This document shows, piece by piece, positions 47,279 to 60,062 of a stretch of DNA of 64,000 nt (positions are counted from its first letter, which is position 1; the number at the start of each line of letters is the position of its first letter). Source of the stretch: Labia minor. Its lineage: Eukaryota; Arthropoda; Insecta; Dermaptera; Spongiphoridae. The stretch covers positions 73,151,267-73,215,266 of the forward strand of contig OY720346.1 in NCBI GenBank assembly GCA_963082975.1. The letters run 5' to 3'. A program made the translations under genes and the position numbers. A model generated the notes under the pieces. That model saw only the letters and a program-made list of their open reading frames with translations. It did not search any database and was not told the DNA's origin.

Positions 47279-49630
47279 AAAAATGATTTCTTGGTTATAT
47301 AAAAATTAAAATATGATTCTTTATATCTTTATTATACAGAAAAGTAGGCGTGTTAATATAAAATATATACCTGGGACACCGAACTATCACTCGACCCTTT
47401 AACCAATTTATACAATTTATTTTTATATACTTTAAAAATTTTACAATTTTTTAATTATTTATTATAATTGTTAAATGGGATTTCTAAAAATGACCCATTC
47501 AAAATTTGTTTCCTAAAATGTTTCAAATTAATTAAAATAAATTGTATAAATGTTCATTTATAAAATCTATATATCTGTGAGTTTGTTTTTCGATTTTTTA
47601 AATTTTGATTTTGGATTCGATTAGAGCTTAAAATGTGTAAATGTAAAGTGGTCTTGGTTTTTTTAAAATTCGTTTGGGAACATGGTCAAATCGGCAGTCA
47701 AAGTTGAAAATTCCCCATATATTATAACTACTGTAATTAGTATTATTATAATGTAAAATTATAAAGAAAAAATGTTTAGACATTATTATAGACATTTTCA
47801 TTCTGTAAATTAAATAATTTTATTTCATTTAAATAAATATCTATTTTTAAATATTTTTTTCTCTCTACATTATTTATCTAATTCTCACAATATATTAAGA
47901 TCATACCGGGACCCCGAGCCTCGGCTCTGTAATTAAGTTAAAAAAAAAAATTCATTATTATTGATAAATATATATCGTAATTTATAATTATAAAATATTA
48001 TTAAAATAGTACCGGGACCCCGAGCCTCGGCTCGGTACTTAAGTTAAAAAAAATGATTCATTATTATTGGGTTTGGCTGGTAATATTAATACCTGGGACA
48101 CCGATCTGTCGCTCGACCCTTTAAAAAATATTAATCTACAATTAATTATTTATTACAATTATTAAATGTTGCATCATTGCATCAATCTGATTAAAATGAA
48201 TTGAACTGGGGTCCTCAATAATACAAACAAACAATTTTAGCTAGCATAATAAGATTAATCCAAGTAATATCGTCTATTTCTATTCGACACTATTTTCAGT
48301 TATGAAATGAACAGTCAGTAGAGAGTAAAAAAATTGTAATTGAAGACCGTTGTTTTTAAAAATAATTAAATTATTTTATAGATTATAAAATAAAAATTAT
48401 TGTATTAACATTAAAAATATTGAAATAAAAAAATAATAGTTTGATTTAATAAACTAAAATATTATAAACATTTTTAATGTGAATTTCTCAGGGAGGTAGG
48501 GAGCCCAATTCATTTAACCATCCATGTTGTATAAGGAATCTTAATTTCTTAACACTCCGTTTTTTCAAATTTAAAATAGAGGGAGAGAAAGAGTTTCAAT
48601 TATATTCGAATAGTCTATATATTCTATATATGAGTATTTTTTTTTTCTGAATTTAATACCAAGTTGATTTTCAAAATTTTCTATTCTTTATGCATATGAT
48701 TGATTACATGTGTTAAAATTTAAACAAATTCAAATATTCTAATTTATAAATTTATATAAAATTTAATATTATTTTTTCGAGACTAATGGCAAATACCGGT
48801 GGCCCTAGTCAGAGCAAGAGAAGACTCCTTTTGGTAGCGGCCCAGTCGATGATGTTATATGGATCGGAGATTTGGGCTTTACAACTATATTTTAAGTGAA
48901 AAAATGATTTCTTGGTTATATAAAAATTAAAATATGATTCTTTATATCTTTATTATACAGAAAAGTAGGCGTGTTAATATAAAATATATACCTGGGACAC
49001 CGAACTATCACTCGACCCTTTAACCAATTTATACAATTTATTTTTATATACTTTAAAAATTTTACAATTTTTTAATTATTTATTATAATTGTTAAATGGG
49101 ATTTCTAAAAATGACCCATTAAAAATTTGTTTCCTAAAATGTTTCAAATTAATTAAAATAAATTGTATAAATGTTCATTTATAAAATCTATATATCTGTG
49201 AGTTTGTTTTTCGATTTTTTAAATTTTGATTTTGGATTCGATTAGAGCTTAAAATGTGTAAATGTAAAGTGGTCTTGGTTTTTTTAAAATTCGTTTGGGA
49301 ACATGGTCAAATCGGCAGTCAAAGTTGAAAATTCCCCATATATTATAACTACTGTAATTAGTATTATTATAATGTAAAATTATAAAGAAAAAATGTTTAG
49401 ACATTATTATAGACATTTTCATTCTGTAAATTAAATAATTTTATTTCATTTAAATAAATATCTATTTTTAAATATTTTTTTCTCTCTACATTATTTATCT
49501 AATTCTCACAATATATTAAGATCATACCGGGACCCCGAGCCTCGGCTCTGTAATTAAGTTAAAAAAAAAAAATTCATTATTATTGATAAATATATATCGT
49601 AATTTATAATTATAAAATATTATTAAAATA

Positions 49631-52600
49631 TATATTTTTAATTTTATTTCGAAATTAAATAAAAAATTTTAAAATATTTTAAATATAAAAAAAATATATA
49701 TTTTTAATTTTATTTCGAAATTAAATAAAAAATTTTAAAATATTTTAAATATAAAAAAAATATTAATACAATATTCTTTAAAAAAAGGCGGGAGTCAAAT
49801 TTCAATATAAATGTCATTTGTGATGTCATCAATATATAAATTAATAATAAATAATATTAATAAATATTAAATTTAATAAAAGAACAATGAATAAATAAAT
49901 ATAAAATAGTAATTTATTAAAATGTAAACAATAGATAAAAAGAAAAAAAATAACAAATTCATTATTTTCATTTTCATTTTTAAATAACGATTCACCCGGA
50001 GAGTTTCGAACCGACGAAATCCACTCGTTAAAACATCTCTCTAGCCACTGTACTATATATGTTTAGATAAAAAATTGTCATTTTTTTACTGTCTTAGCAG
50101 GCAGATTTGATGTTTTTTATTTTATTTTTTTTTTTTTTGAGAGAGATTAATAAATATCTATATATATTTTATTAAAAATAAATATTTTTAATTTTATTTC
50201 GAAATTAAATAATAAATTTTAAAATATTTTAAATAAAAAAAAATATTAATACAAATAAAAATGGAGGCCAATTTTGACGTTTTCCATATATAATTTTCAA
50301 TTAAGAAATTAATAATGAAGCTGAATGTTTCAAGAGATATCATCAATAAAACTTAATTTTTCTTTATAAATACTATATCTAGTGTGAATTTGAAAAAAAT
50401 CGTTAGAGCGGTTTTTGAGAACCAATATATATAGATAGATAGATATATACAATTTTAGCTAGCATAATAAGATAAGAGTACCGGGACCCCGAGCCTCGGC
50501 TCGGTACTTAAGTTAAAAAAAATGATTCATTATTATTGGATTTGGCTGGTAATATTAATACCTGGGACACCGAGCTCTCGCTCTACCCTTTAAAAAATAT
50601 TGATACACAATTCTTTAATTATTTATTACAATTATTAAATGTTACACATTTGCATCAATCTGATTAAAATTAATGAACTTGTGCTCCTCAATAATACATA
50701 AATATATAATATATAGGTACATATATTTTTTTTCTATAGTGTTTTTTTGAAAAACTGTTTAGCGCCCCAAGTGGTTATAAAACAAACTAAAGACAAAAAA
50801 ACGTGCTTTGCAGCTTTTCGGAATTAAAAAAGCAAAATTGGCAGTCGTGGGACTGGCCGACAGAAGTGAAAACTTCTGCGTAAGAAATTTTAAAACAGAC
50901 GAAATTCGCGCTATTTCACGAGAAAGATGAATTTCATATGCATGTATATATATATAACTTATATATTATTTTAAACATATATTTTAAACAAATTTGTAAC
51001 TTATATTTATATATATATAAATACACAACTTTGTTTAAAATATTGCAATACGAACTGTTTTATAATTCTTATCTCTAACATAAAATATATATTTATTATG
51101 TGAAGTTCATTTCGTATAATTTTGATTATATATGTATATATGAAATGAACTTTACATAATAAATATATATTTATATGTTAGAGATAATTTATAAAACAGT
51201 TCTAATGACAATTCAAATTTCGCGCTCTGTTATAAGAAATTTGAAAGCAGATGGTTTCATGGTGTTGGTCACGATCACGCGAGTTCTATACTTTTTCCCC
51301 ATCCCGCAAAAGTGCTCAACGCCGCTAAAGAAGTTTTCACTTCAAAAATTATTTAATATTTGGAAATATATCTGACTTATAGAAAAAATGAATATTAATT
51401 AAAGAAAGAAATAGTTTTTAAAATATCCTGAATAATATGTAACAATTTTCAAGATAGAAATTTATTACAATATTACAATTATTAACTGTTGCATCATTGC
51501 ATCAATCTGATTAAAATGAATGGAACTTCGGGTACTCAATAATAATAAATAAAATAATATTAATAAATATATTGAATAATATTTTATTGAAAAAATATTA
51601 AAACTTATAAAACTATCTAAAACTTTATTAATAAAAGAACAATGAATAAATAAATATAGAATAGTAATTTATTAAAAAGTAAACAATAGATAAAAAGAAA
51701 AAAAAATAACAAAATCATTATTTTCATTTTTAAATAACGATTCACCCGGCGAGTTTCGAACCGACGAAATCCACTCGTTAAAACATCAGTCCAACCGCTG
51801 GACTATATGTATTTAGATAAAAAATTGTCATTTTTTTACTGTCTTAGCAGGCAGTATTAAAAATTTTGACGTTTTCCATATATAATTTTCAATTAAGAAA
51901 TTAATAATGAAGCTGTATGTTTCAAGAGATATCATCAATAAAACTTAATTTTTCTTTATAAATACTATATCTAGTGTGAATTTGAAAAAAATCGTTAGAG
52001 CGGTTTTTGAGAACCAATATATATAGATAAATACATATATACAATTTTAGCTAGCATAATAAGATAAGATATATTTTTAATTTTATTTCGAAATTAAATA
52101 AAAAATTTTAAAATATTTTAAATATAAAAAAAATATATATTTTTAATTTTATTTCGAAATTAAATAAAAAATTTTAAAATATTTTAAATATAAAAAAAAT
52201 ATTAATACAATATTCTTTAAAAAAAGGCGGGAGTCAAATTTCAATATAAATGTCATTTGTGATGTCATCAATATATAAATTAATAATAAATAATATTAAT
52301 AAATATTAAATTTAATAAAAGAACAATGAATAAATAAATATAAAATAGTAATTTATTAAAATGTAAACAATAGATAAAAAGAAAAAAAATAACAAATTCA
52401 TTATTTTCATTTTCATTTTTAAATAACGATTCACCCGGAGAGTTTCGAACCGACGAAATCCACTCGTTAAAACATCACTTTACCATCTGGACTAATATAT
52501 TTAGATAAAAAAATTGTCATTTTTTTACTGTCTTAGCAGGCAGATTTGATGTTTTTTATTTTATTTTTTTTTTTTTGAGAGAGATTAATAAATATCTATA

Positions 52601-55353
52601 TATATTTTATTAAAAATAAATATTTTTAATTTTATTTCGAAATTAAATAATAAATTTTAAAATATTTTAAATAAAAAAAAATATTAATACAAATAAAAAT
52701 GGAGGCCAATTTTGACGTTTTCCATATATAATTTTCAATTAAGAAATTAATAATGAAGCTGAATGTTTCAAGAGATATCATCAATAAAACTTAATTTTTC
52801 TTTATAAATACTATATCTAGTGTGAATTTGAAAAAAATCGTTAGAGCGGTTTTTGAGAACCAATATATATAGATAGATAGATATATACAATTTTAGCTAG
52901 CATAATAAGATAAGAGTACCGGGACCCCGAGCCTCGGCTCGGTACTTAAGTTAAAAAAAATGATTCATTATTATTGGATTTGGCTGGTAATATTAATACC
53001 TGGGACACCGAGCTCTCGCTCTACCCTTTAAAAAATATTGATACACAATTCTTTAATTATTTATTACAATTATTAAATGTTACACATTTGCATCAATCTG
53101 ATTAAAATTAATGAACTTGTGCTCCTCAATAATACATAAATATATAATATATAGGTACATATATTTTTTTTCTATAGTGTTTTTTTGAAAAACTGTTTAG
53201 CGCCCCAAGTGGTTATAAAACAAACTAAAGACAAAAAAACGTGCTTTGCAGCTTTTCGGAATTAAAAAAGCAAAATTGGCAGTCGTGGGACTGGCCGACA
53301 GAAGTGAAAACTTCTGCGTAAGAAATTTTAAAACAGACGAAATTCGCGCTATTTCACGAGAAAGATGAATTTCATATGCATGTATATATATATAACTTAT
53401 ATATTATTTTAAACATATATTTTAATCAAATTTGTAACTTATATTTATATATATATAAATACACAACTTTGTTTAAAATATTGCAATACGAACTGTTTTA
53501 TAATTCTTATCTCTAACATAAAATATATATTTATTATGTGAAGTTCATTTCGTATAATTTTGATTATATATGTATATATGAAATGAACTTTACATAATAA
53601 ATATATATTTATATGTTAGAGATAATTTATAAAACAGTTCTAATGACAATTCAAATTTCGCGCTCTGTTATAAGAAATTTGAAAGCAGATGGTTTCATGG
53701 TGTTGGTCACGATCACGCGAGTTCTATACTTTTTCCCCATCCCGCAAAAGTGCTCAACGCCGCTAAAGAAGTTTTCACTTCAAAAATTATTTAATATTTG
53801 GAAATATATCTGACTTATAGAAAAAATGAATATTAATTAAAGAAAGAAATAGTTTTTAAAATATCCTGAATAATATGTAACAATTTTCAAGATAGAAATT
53901 TATTACAATATTACAATTATTAACTGTTGCATCATTGCATCAATCTGATTAAAATGAATGGAACTTCGGGTACTCAATAATAATAAATAAAATAATATTA
54001 ATAAATATATTGAATAATATTTTATTGAAAAAATATTAAAACTTATAAAACTATCTAAAACTTTATTAATAAAAGAACAATGAATAAATAAATATAGAAT
54101 AGTAATTTATTAAAAAGTAAACAATAGATAAAAAGAAAAAAAAATAACAAAATCATTATTTTCATTTTTAAATAACGATTCACCCGGCGAGTTTCGAACC
54201 GACGAAATCCACTCGTTAAAACATCAGTCCAACCGCTGGACTATATGTATTTAGATAAAAAATTGTCATTTTTTTACTGTCTTAGCAGGCAGTATTAAAA
54301 ATTTTGACGTTTTCCATATATAATTTTCAATTAAGAAATTAATAATGAAGCTGTATGTTTCAAGAGATATCATCAATAAAACTTAATTTTTCTTTATAAA
54401 TACTATATCTAGTGTGAATTTGAAAAAAATCGTTAGAGCGGTTTTTGAGAACCAATATATATAGATAAATACATATATACAATTTTAGCTAGCATAATAA
54501 GATAAGATATATTTTTAATTTTATTTCGAAATTAAATAAAAAATTTTAAAATATTTTAAATATAAAAAAAATATATATTTTTAATTTTATTTCGAAATTA
54601 AATAAAAAATTTTAAAATATTTTAAATATAAAAAAAATATTAATACAATATTCTTTAAAAAAAGGCGGGAGTCAAATTTCAATATAAATGTCATTTGTGA
54701 TGTCATCAATATATAAATTAATAATAAATAATATTAATAAATATTAAATTTAATAAAAGAACAATGAATAAATAAATATAAAATAGTAATTTATTAAAAT
54801 GTAAACAATAGATAAAAAGAAAAAAAATAACAAATTCATTATTTTCATTTTCATTTTTAAATAACGATTCACCCGGAGAGTTTCGAACCGACGAAATCCA
54901 CTCGTTAAAACATCACTTTACCATCTGGACTAATATATTTAGATAAAAAAATTGTCATTTTTTTACTGTCTTAGCAGGCAGATTTGATGTTTTTTATTTT
55001 ATTTTTTTTTTTTTGAGAGAGATTAATAAATATCTATATATATTTTATTAAAAATAAATATTTTTAATTTTATTTCGAAATTAAATAATAAATTTTAAAA
55101 TATTTTAAATAAAAAAAAATATTAATACAAATAAAAATGGAGGCCAATTTTGACGTTTTCCATATATAATTTTCAATTAAGAAATTAATAATGAAGCTGA
55201 ATGTTTCAAGAGATATCATCAATAAAACTTAATTTTTCTTTATAAATACTATATCTAGTGTGAATTTGAAAAAAATCGTTAGAGCGGTTTTTGAGAACCA
55301 ATATATATAGATAGATAGATATATACAATTTTAGCTAGCATAATAAGATAAGA
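49631..55353 (-). repeat. Tandem array B: 2.35 copies of a 2438-bp unit
   Basis: Copies start at 49631, 52070 and 54508; the third stops after 846 bp. On the minus strand each unit is a 5'-only RC-C copy of about 845 bp plus a complete copy of about 1592 bp (5' TCTTATCTTATTATGC to the hairpin at 50478 or 52916). The hairpin of one copy directly abuts the 5' TC of the next. Landmarks are CTCAAAAACCGCTCTAACG near each 5' end and TTCGAAACTC in the tRNA-like block. The identical 66-residue frames at 51175 and 53613 simply reflect the repeat. Confidence 0.87.
51727..51810 (-). repeat. tRNA-like block in array B (five copies)
   Basis: On the minus strand it has a D-arm-like AGTCCAGCGGTTGGACT and a T-arm/box B-like GGTTCGAAACTC. 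This is the internal promoter layout of tRNA genes, but no acceptor stem pairs. Copies lie near 49987, 51727, 52428, 54175 and 54866. Only those at 51727 and 54175 keep the paired D-arm. It is a tRNA-derived remnant, or a SINE head carried by the rolling-circle unit, not a functional tRNA. Confidence 0.5.
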
Positions 55354-56090
55354 TAAAGTAAAGTTAAAAAAAAAGTGTGAAAAAGTTTAAACAAACGAGA
55401 AACGACTACCGACATTTCAAGACGAATAAGAAAAGAACAAGAAAATGAAAATGAGAATGAGAAATAAATAGACAGAGAGAAAGAGAGAGTGTTAGGAATG
55501 GGTAAAGAGAAAAGAGAGAAATGTTGAGAGAGAGAGAGAGAGGTGAGCTTTGCTGGAAGAACAATTAAGTTGAATTTTAATTTCAAACAATTTACTTATT
55601 TCATTCAAAAGGACAAGTTTAACATAATCTCAAGTTTAATTTTATAAATTATGACCTGAAAAATGAGAAAGAATAAATGGAAACGTTTCTTTATTCTTAC
55701 ATTTTTATTCTTTCTTTTCTGTCGGTCTGTTTTAATGTAAATATATATATTATATTAAATAAATAAAAAGAATAAACAATTTGAACAGGAATTTCTTTTC
55801 TAAAATATACCTTACAAACATTACATGAATTCCTTTAAAAAAATTAATAAAATAAAAATTAAAATGAATAAAAGGAAGTGTAAATTTGGGACATTCTAAA
55901 TAGAAAATAATATAAAAAGCAAAATGTGCAGCATCGTACACGTGGCGGAAGTGAAACTTCTTACAATCTAGAGAATAAGATAAATTTTAGTTGAGAGTGT
56001 GAGTGAGAGAGAAATAGAGAAAAATAAAGGGATCATTTCGAAAGACATATAACAGTATAAAATTTTCGTAACAAATATTCGCTTTATTAT
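55354..56090. other. Non-coding DNA left of the endonuclease remnant
   Basis: A purine-rich run (55430-55545) gives a false 83-residue minus frame rich in S/F/L. Near 55940-55960 GGAAGTGAAACTTCTT forms a small hairpin also met in arrays B (50860, 53300) and at 58065. It may be a terminal motif of the element that carried the endonuclease. Confidence 0.4.
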
Positions 56091-56099
56091 TATTATTAT

Positions 56100-56671
56100 C
56101 TACTCTATCATCATATCTACATTGCCTGTACTATTGTCGGTTGGTGCTTCAATTGGTAATACTGATATTAATGGCTTGTGATAACTAAAATAAGATATAT
56201 ATGTTCGTGATTCGATATTTTCTATATAACGTGTAAAAACAGCATCTATTGTAGTTCCAGATTTTGTTGTTGATTCCTTGGGATCGTTATTTATAAGCAG
56301 ACCAAATGTTTCTCGAAGAAAGTTGATCAACGGCAACGAATCATCTCAGATCCAAAATTTACATTAAAATCTCCCCCGAGAATTAGAGGGATTTTATCTT
56401 CGCCTCGTTCAAGTGCATTAGCACCTGTGTGGCTATAAACCAGTAGTGAACGGTGTATGAAATAAATAATATCGTCTAAATTTTGGTCGTTATTTTTTTT
56501 CGGCATAGTGAAATCTGTGGAGTAGAGAAAAGCAGTTTTAAATGCAATAATAATTTTAAATTGATTTAGTAGTGTTAAAGTAATGTTGAGATTCGGATAA
56601 ATAACGTGAATGGTCATCGACGCACATAACTGTATGTGTTGGCGTGTGAATCGCCGACCATGTTCACACAC
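56100..56671 (-). pseudogene. Helentron-type endonuclease (EEP fold) remnant
   Basis: Two minus-strand frames, 56671-56327 and 56336-56100, are one domain broken by a frameshift near 56335. The first holds IIYFIHRSLLVY and KIPLILGGDFNVNFGSE. The second continues PLINFLRETFGLLINNDPKE, STTKSGTTIDAVFTRYIENI and YISYFSYHKPLISVLPIE. GGDFN and the SGTTIDAVF / YHKPL segments are the metal-binding and catalytic motifs of endonuclease/exonuclease/phosphatase-fold proteins. This version (IPLILGGDFNVNF) is one I associate with endonucleases fused to Rep-helicase proteins of arthropod Helentrons. The upstream helicase part is absent and the start is unclear. The mobile-element family is inferred from memory of similar proteins. 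A LINE endonuclease is the alternative. Confidence 0.72.
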
Positions 56672-56743
56672 ACAATTACATGCGTCGGTATGCGTGCACG
56701 CTGTATATTTGACTTGAGAATTTTAATTATTTCACGATATATA

Positions 56744-57420
56744 TCTTATCTTATTATGCTAACTAAAATTGTATATATCTATCTATTTATCTATAACCAT
56801 TGGTTCTCAAAAACCGCTCTAACGATTTTTTTCAAATTCACACTAGATATAGTATTTATAAAGAAATAAAGAAAAATTGAGTTTTATTGATTACATCTCT
56901 TGAAACTTACAGCTTCATTATTAATTTCTTAATTGAAAATTATATATGGGTGACGTAAATGGCATCCATTTTGAAATTTTACTCCCGCCTTTTTTTAATT
57001 TTGTATTAATATTTTTTTTATATTTAAAATATTTTAAAATTTATTATTTAATTTCGAAATAAAATTAAAAATATTTATTTTTAATAAAATATATATATAT
57101 ATTTATTAATCCCGCTTTTTTTTAAATGATATTGTATTAACATTTTTTTATATTTAAAATATTTTAAAATTCATTATTTAATTTCGAAATTTTATATTTA
57201 AAATATTTTAAAATTTATTATTTAATTTCGAAATAAAATTAAAAATATTTATTTTTAATAAAATATATATATATATTTATTAATCCCGCTTTTTTTTTAA
57301 ATGATATTGTATTAACATTTTTTTATATTTAAAATATTTTAAAATTCATTATTTAATTTCGAAATAAAATTAAAAATATTTATTTTTAATAAAATATATA
57401 TATATTTATTAATCTCTCTC
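56744..57420 (+). mobile_element. RC-C 5' copy in plus orientation, followed by 174-bp tandem repeats
   Basis: Begins ATCTTATCTTATTATGCTAA, then CTCAAAAACCGCTCTAACGA and TATTTATAAAGAAATAAAG as in array B but inverted relative to it. From about 56990 a 174-bp unit (CCCGCTTTTTTTT landmarks at 57111 and 57285) repeats about 2.5 times and ends near 57420. Confidence 0.65.
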
Positions 57421-58650
57421 AAAAAATATGAAATACGTTTAATATTAAAAATAAATAAATATACATATGAAATTTGTTATTTTTTAATATTAAAAAATAT
57501 TTAATTTGAGATTAATTATATAAAAAATTTTAAAAAATTCAAAAAAACTTAGCTATAATATTTGACATATGATAAGGTTAATTACAATTTTTTAATAGAC
57601 ATCCTTAATAAATAGAAAAATAATAATTTTTAAATAATATAAATAATATTTAATTATAATCTAATCAAAGAAAATAAAAGTTTGAATCTATTTGATAGTT
57701 GATCTTTTTACATATAATTAATCTCAAATTAAATATTTTTTAATATTAAAAAAAAATAACAAATTTCATATGTATATTTATTTTTATAAATGTTTAGGCA
57801 AATTTTGAAATTAATATATATTTAAATTCAAATTGTATTTAATTGCGATATCTACTGGACAAGGTGGAGATCTCGCCCTCTTTTGATCATAAGTCATACT
57901 AATTTTTATTCTTTGACCCAGTAGAAGCTGAGAAATATTATTCCGGGTCAACGTACTCGCGCGCATGCGCACCATGGACTTTGGACCTAGCGTAACGTAA
58001 CGCGTTACGAAATTTCAATTTTTCAATTCACTCTCCATTCTCAACCAAATGTCAGGACGCCGCTAAAGAAGTTTCACTTCAATATAAAAAACTTTTAAAT
58101 AACATTTTTCCAATGGACTAAAAAGAATAAAATAATTTTTCTATAAGCCTGATTTATGGATGAATTGGTTCATATTCAACGAAAAACGTTGGGCACATTT
58201 AGTTTTATTTATTTATATGAAAAATCAAGTCAAATTTTAAAAATGTATATATTAAATAATAATTTAAAAAATTTTATTTGAAAATTAATTTTTGATAATT
58301 AAATTAGTAAATAATTTAAAAATAATTTAATTAATTTGAAAAATAATCAAATAATTTAATTCAATTTAATTCAATATTTAATTAAATTTAAAAGAATGAA
58401 ATATATATAAATATATATATGTATACTCAATTAACATTTTTTAAAACATAAAAAATCAAATTACCATTTATTTACAGAAGAATTTTGTTTTTTTGAAAGA
58501 CCCACTGAAAGAAGAGAGTTGTCATGTGGCCGAAAAAAACCGAATGTAACCGATTGAGCCCGAGCGTTACGGTTTACGGGCTGTTACGGACCCAGAGTGA
58601 GTGAATGACGTAGGATATTATATATAACTAATTCATAAATATATATATAT
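57421..58650. other. A+T-rich DNA with two GC-rich islands
   Basis: 57480-57540 and 57710-57780 are inverted partners (ATTTAATTTGAGATTAATTA and its complement). The island 57860-58090 contains CGCGCGCATGCGCACC, CGTAACGTAACGCGTTACG and the AAGAAGTTTCACTTC motif. The island 58500-58610 contains GTAACCGATTGAGCCCGAGC. No frame recognised. The first island may be a rolling-circle element end. Confidence 0.4.
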
Positions 58651-58651
58651 A

Positions 58652-59487
58652 TCTTATCTTCTTATACGAGTAAAAATTGTTTGTTTATTCTCAAAAACCG
58701 CTCTAACGATTTTTTTGAAATTCACACCAGAGATAGTATTTATAAAGAAAAATTGAGTTTTATTGATCACATCTCAGGAAAACTACATCTTAGTTAGTTT
58801 TTTTCTTCTAAATTTTTATGTATATATGTGACGTCACATCCACCGCCTGTGAGATATATACATATCTATTCTTAAAATAAAATTAAAAATATTTATATTA
58901 TATTCATATATTTGATTTTTTTTATTTCATTAATAGATATACATTTAAATTATTTGAAATCGTTTCACACAAGGTTTAAAAGAAGATTTATCTTTATATT
59001 CGATTCGATATATAGTAGGAGAATTAAATGACATCATCAATTTATTATACTGCGTAAATATAAAAAATATCTTATCTTCTTATACGAGTAAAAATTGTTT
59101 CTCTGTTTCTCTGTTTCATTGTTCTCAAAAACCGCTCTAACGATTTTTTTGAAATTCACACCTGTGATAGTATTTATAAAGAAAAATTGAGTTTTATTGA
59201 CCACATCTCACGAAACTTTATTAGTTCTTCTTAATTTAAATTTATAATAAATGGATGACGTCACAACCACCGCCTGTGAGATATATATATATCTATTCTT
59301 AAAATAAAATTAAAAATATTTATATTATATTCATATATTTGATTTTTTAATTTCATTAATAGTTTTACATTTAAATTATTTGAAATTGTTTCACACAACG
59401 TTTAAAAGAAGATTTATCTTTATATTCGATTCGATATATAGTAGGAGAATTAAATGACGTTATCAATTTATTATACTCCGGTAAATA
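58652..59487 (+). repeat. Tandem pair of RC-C-like elements, 418-bp period
   Basis: Copies start at 58652 and 59070 with TCTTATCTTCTTATACGAGT. Then come CTCAAAAACCGCTCTAACGA, a CACCGCCTGTGAGATATATA stretch, a GAAATYGTTTCACACAA stretch and AATTAAATGACRTYATC. The copies differ at scattered bases, so this is older than arrays A and B. The GTGACGTCAC-type motif is shared with RC-A'. Confidence 0.7.
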
Positions 59488-59987
59488 TTATAAAATATTA
59501 TTTACTAAATATTCAAACAATATCAAATATTCAATTAGATAAAACATTTATTTGTTTTTGTGTTCTTATTTAAAATACATTTTAATTTAATCAGTAAATT
59601 AATTATATATATTATTATTGTAAATGTTATATCTATCTATGTGTCCCTTCATACATTTTGAATTCACCCATAATATATCTTATATACTTACTTTAATATA
59701 ATTTAAAAAGTTTTAAAAGTTTTTTTTTAATATTTTATGAATTCAAATCGTCAATTGAAAATGAAAAATCCAATTATGAGATCAATTATTCATATAATTT
59801 TAAATGTTTTCGTGTTTTATAAATAAAATATTAAAAAAATAAACTTATAAACAAAATATTCTTTGAATTATTTTGAAACATTTTAGGAAACAAATTTTTA
59901 ATGGGTCATTTTTAGAAATTCCATTTAACAATTATAATAAATAATTAAAAAATTGTAAAATTTTTAAAGTATATAAAAATAAATTGT

Positions 59988-60062
59988 ACCACTCGGGGGT
60001 ACAGGGGGCGGAGCCCCCGTCCAGCTGTGAAGAGCGCCGAAGGCGCTCGGACCAGCTGGTTA
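59988..60062 (+). mobile_element. RC-D 3' end, copy 2
   Basis: CCACTCGGGGGTACAGGG, the stem GGGGGCGGAGCCCCC, then nested hairpins CCAGCTG...CAGCTGG and GAGCGCC-GAA-GGCGCTC, ending CTGG followed by T. This is a Helitron-like CTRR terminus. Confidence 0.6.

Larger units (their letters stand above)
46388..49630 (-). repeat. Tandem array A: two 1621-bp copies
   Basis: Copy 1 is 46388-48008 and copy 2 48009-49630. They differ at only a few positions by eye (for example one base at 47508/49129 and poly-A length near 47945/49565). Each starts with the hairpin GTACCGGGACCCCGAGCC. Each contains a 246-bp RC-C element, a captured reverse-transcriptase fragment, a second hairpin end (47907 and 49528) and A+T-rich filler. 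The near-identity implies a recent duplication, or an assembly duplication. Confidence 0.88.

Noticed and set aside
51175..51375. 66-residue frame identical at 51175 and 53613
   Set aside because: It is duplicated only because the 2438-bp unit is tandem. The peptide has no domain and spans the AAGTTTTCACTTC motif of the element.
51727..51810. A functional tRNA gene
   Set aside because: The D-arm and box B are tRNA-like, but no acceptor stem pairs and no proper anticodon arm can be drawn.
55335..55586. 83-residue S/F/L-rich minus frame resembling a membrane protein
   Set aside because: The frame comes from a purine-rich simple-sequence run and has no start context or splice support.
56636..56869. 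77-residue plus-strand frame
   Set aside because: It overlaps the 5' part of the minus-strand endonuclease remnant and the RC-C end; no domain.
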